Below the pieces are notes generated by a model. It did no database searches, was not told where the DNA came from, and saw nothing but the letters and a program-made list of their open reading frames with translations. This document shows, piece after piece, positions 63,464-64,000 of a stretch of DNA of 64,000 nt. Numbering within the stretch: the first letter of the stretch is position 1; each line of letters begins with the position of its first letter. The position numbers and the translations under genes are program-made. This stretch comes from Citrobacter braakii (GTDB lineage Bacteria; Pseudomonadota; Gammaproteobacteria; Enterobacterales; Enterobacteriaceae). The stretch spans positions 248,001 through 312,000 of the forward strand of contig NZ_NAEW01000004.1 of the NCBI RefSeq assembly GCF_002075345.1, given 5' to 3'.

Positions 63464-64000
63464 TTAACGTGCCAGCCAGCCGCCGTCTACCGCAACGGTA
63501 TAGCCGTTGATATAGTCAGATGCGCTGGATGCCAGGAACACAATCGGCCCCATCAGGTCACTCGGCAGACCCCAACGACCCGCCGGGATACGATCGAGAA
63601 TTTCTGCGCTACGCTGCTCATCAGCGCGCAGCTGTTGAGTGTTGTTCGTCGCCATGTAACCCGGCGCAATTGCGTTGACGTTGATGTTATGTTTGGCCCA
63701 CTCGTTCGCCATCAGGCGGGTGACGCCCATTACACCGCTTTTAGACGCGGTGTAAGACGGCACGCGGATCCCGCCCTGGAAAGAAAGCATAGAGGCGATG
63801 TTGATAATTTTGCCGCCGTTACCCTGAGCGATAAAGTGCTTCGCCGCGGCCTGAGACATAAAGAACACGCTCTTAATGTTCAGGTTCATCACGTCGTCCC
63901 AGTCTTTTTCACTGAAGTCGATCGCATCGTCACGACGGATAAGACCTGCGTTGTTGACCAGAATATCGATATGACCGAATTCTGCCACTGCGCGCTCCAG
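63464..64000 (-). CDS. kduD: 2-dehydro-3-deoxy-D-gluconate 5-dehydrogenase KduD, C-terminal part
   Basis: 179 codons of an SDR-family dehydrogenase; the start lies beyond the right edge (the family is about 253 residues). Visible are NNAGLIRRDD (classical NNAG), the catalytic serine in NIASMLSFQGG, YTASKSG (YxxxK) and the C-terminal YINGYTVAVDGGWLAR. It converts 2,5-diketo-3-deoxygluconate to KDG in pectin-derived hexuronate catabolism. It is convergent with the KdgF-like gene and ends before a large hairpin. Confidence 0.93.
   Translation of the reverse strand: MERAVAEFGHIDILVNNAGLIRRDDAIDFSEKDWDDVMNLNIKSVFFMSQAAAKHFIAQGNGGKIINIASMLSFQGGIRVPSYTASKSGVMGVTRLMANEWAKHNINVNAIAPGYMATNNTQQLRADEQRSAEILDRIPAGRWGLPSDLMGPIVFLASSASDYINGYTVAVDGGWLAR

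Overview
The window is chromosomal DNA of an enterobacterium close to Escherichia, Salmonella and Citrobacter. Nearly every gene matches, in order, orientation and length, the E. coli K-12 segment truC-yqcC-csrB-syd through lysR-ygeA-kduD. The backbone differs from K-12 mainly where fucP (L-fucose permease) and araE would sit, and by an extra LacI-type gene after galR. That pattern suggests Citrobacter or a near relative, but the genus is an inference. There is no phage, insertion sequence or CRISPR array. REP/BIME palindromes mark many gene ends.

Layout: 1-1550 truC (5' end), yqcC, CsrB sRNA with a distant UvrY-type box, and syd. 1619-8111 queF, ppnN, the serine uptake and deamination pair sdaC-sdaB, and the flap nuclease xni. 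8203-21344 an enlarged fucose locus. 21380-28227 rlmM, ygdD, gcvA/GcvB, ygdI, csdA-csdE, tcdA, mltA. 28433-28731 three initiator tRNA genes. 28806-31626 amiC and argA. 31673-45213 recD-recB-ptrA-recC and four pseudopilin-like genes. 45397-50027 thyA, lgt, ptsP, rppH. 50406-53706 a ygdT-like small ORF, mutH, ygdQ, ygdR, tas. 53807-57164 lplT-aas. 57262-59814 OmrA, OmrB, galR and a second LacI-type regulator. 59866-64000 lysA/lysR, ygeA, a KdgF-like cupin and the 3' part of kduD.

The most unusual part is 10168-16840. In E. coli fucAO and fucPIKUR diverge, and FucP imports the sugar. Here fucP is absent, and a minus-strand unit lies upstream of fucA and fucO: sugar ABC ATPase, permease, periplasmic binding protein, FGGY kinase with the TCSLV signature of D-ribulokinases, and a Cra/ScrR-type LacI regulator. 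The intergenic region shared with fucI carries two identical, perfect 16-bp palindromes exactly 240 bp apart, plus a CRP-like site and further inverted repeats. FucI also converts D-arabinose to D-ribulose, so I infer a combined L-fucose/D-arabinose locus. Incoming D-arabinose could go through FucI and the new kinase to D-ribulose 5-phosphate and the pentose phosphate pathway, while FucK-FucA-FucO handle L-fuculose. The LacI protein probably acts at the twin operators, while the DeoR-type activator FucR is retained.

A second accessory spot is at the right end. The KdgF-like cupin, preceded by a good KdgR-type box, occupies the araE position next to kduD and suggests hexuronate (pectin-derived) catabolism under KdgR. 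Four known Hfq- or CsrA-linked sRNAs (CsrB, GcvB, OmrA, OmrB) are all intact.
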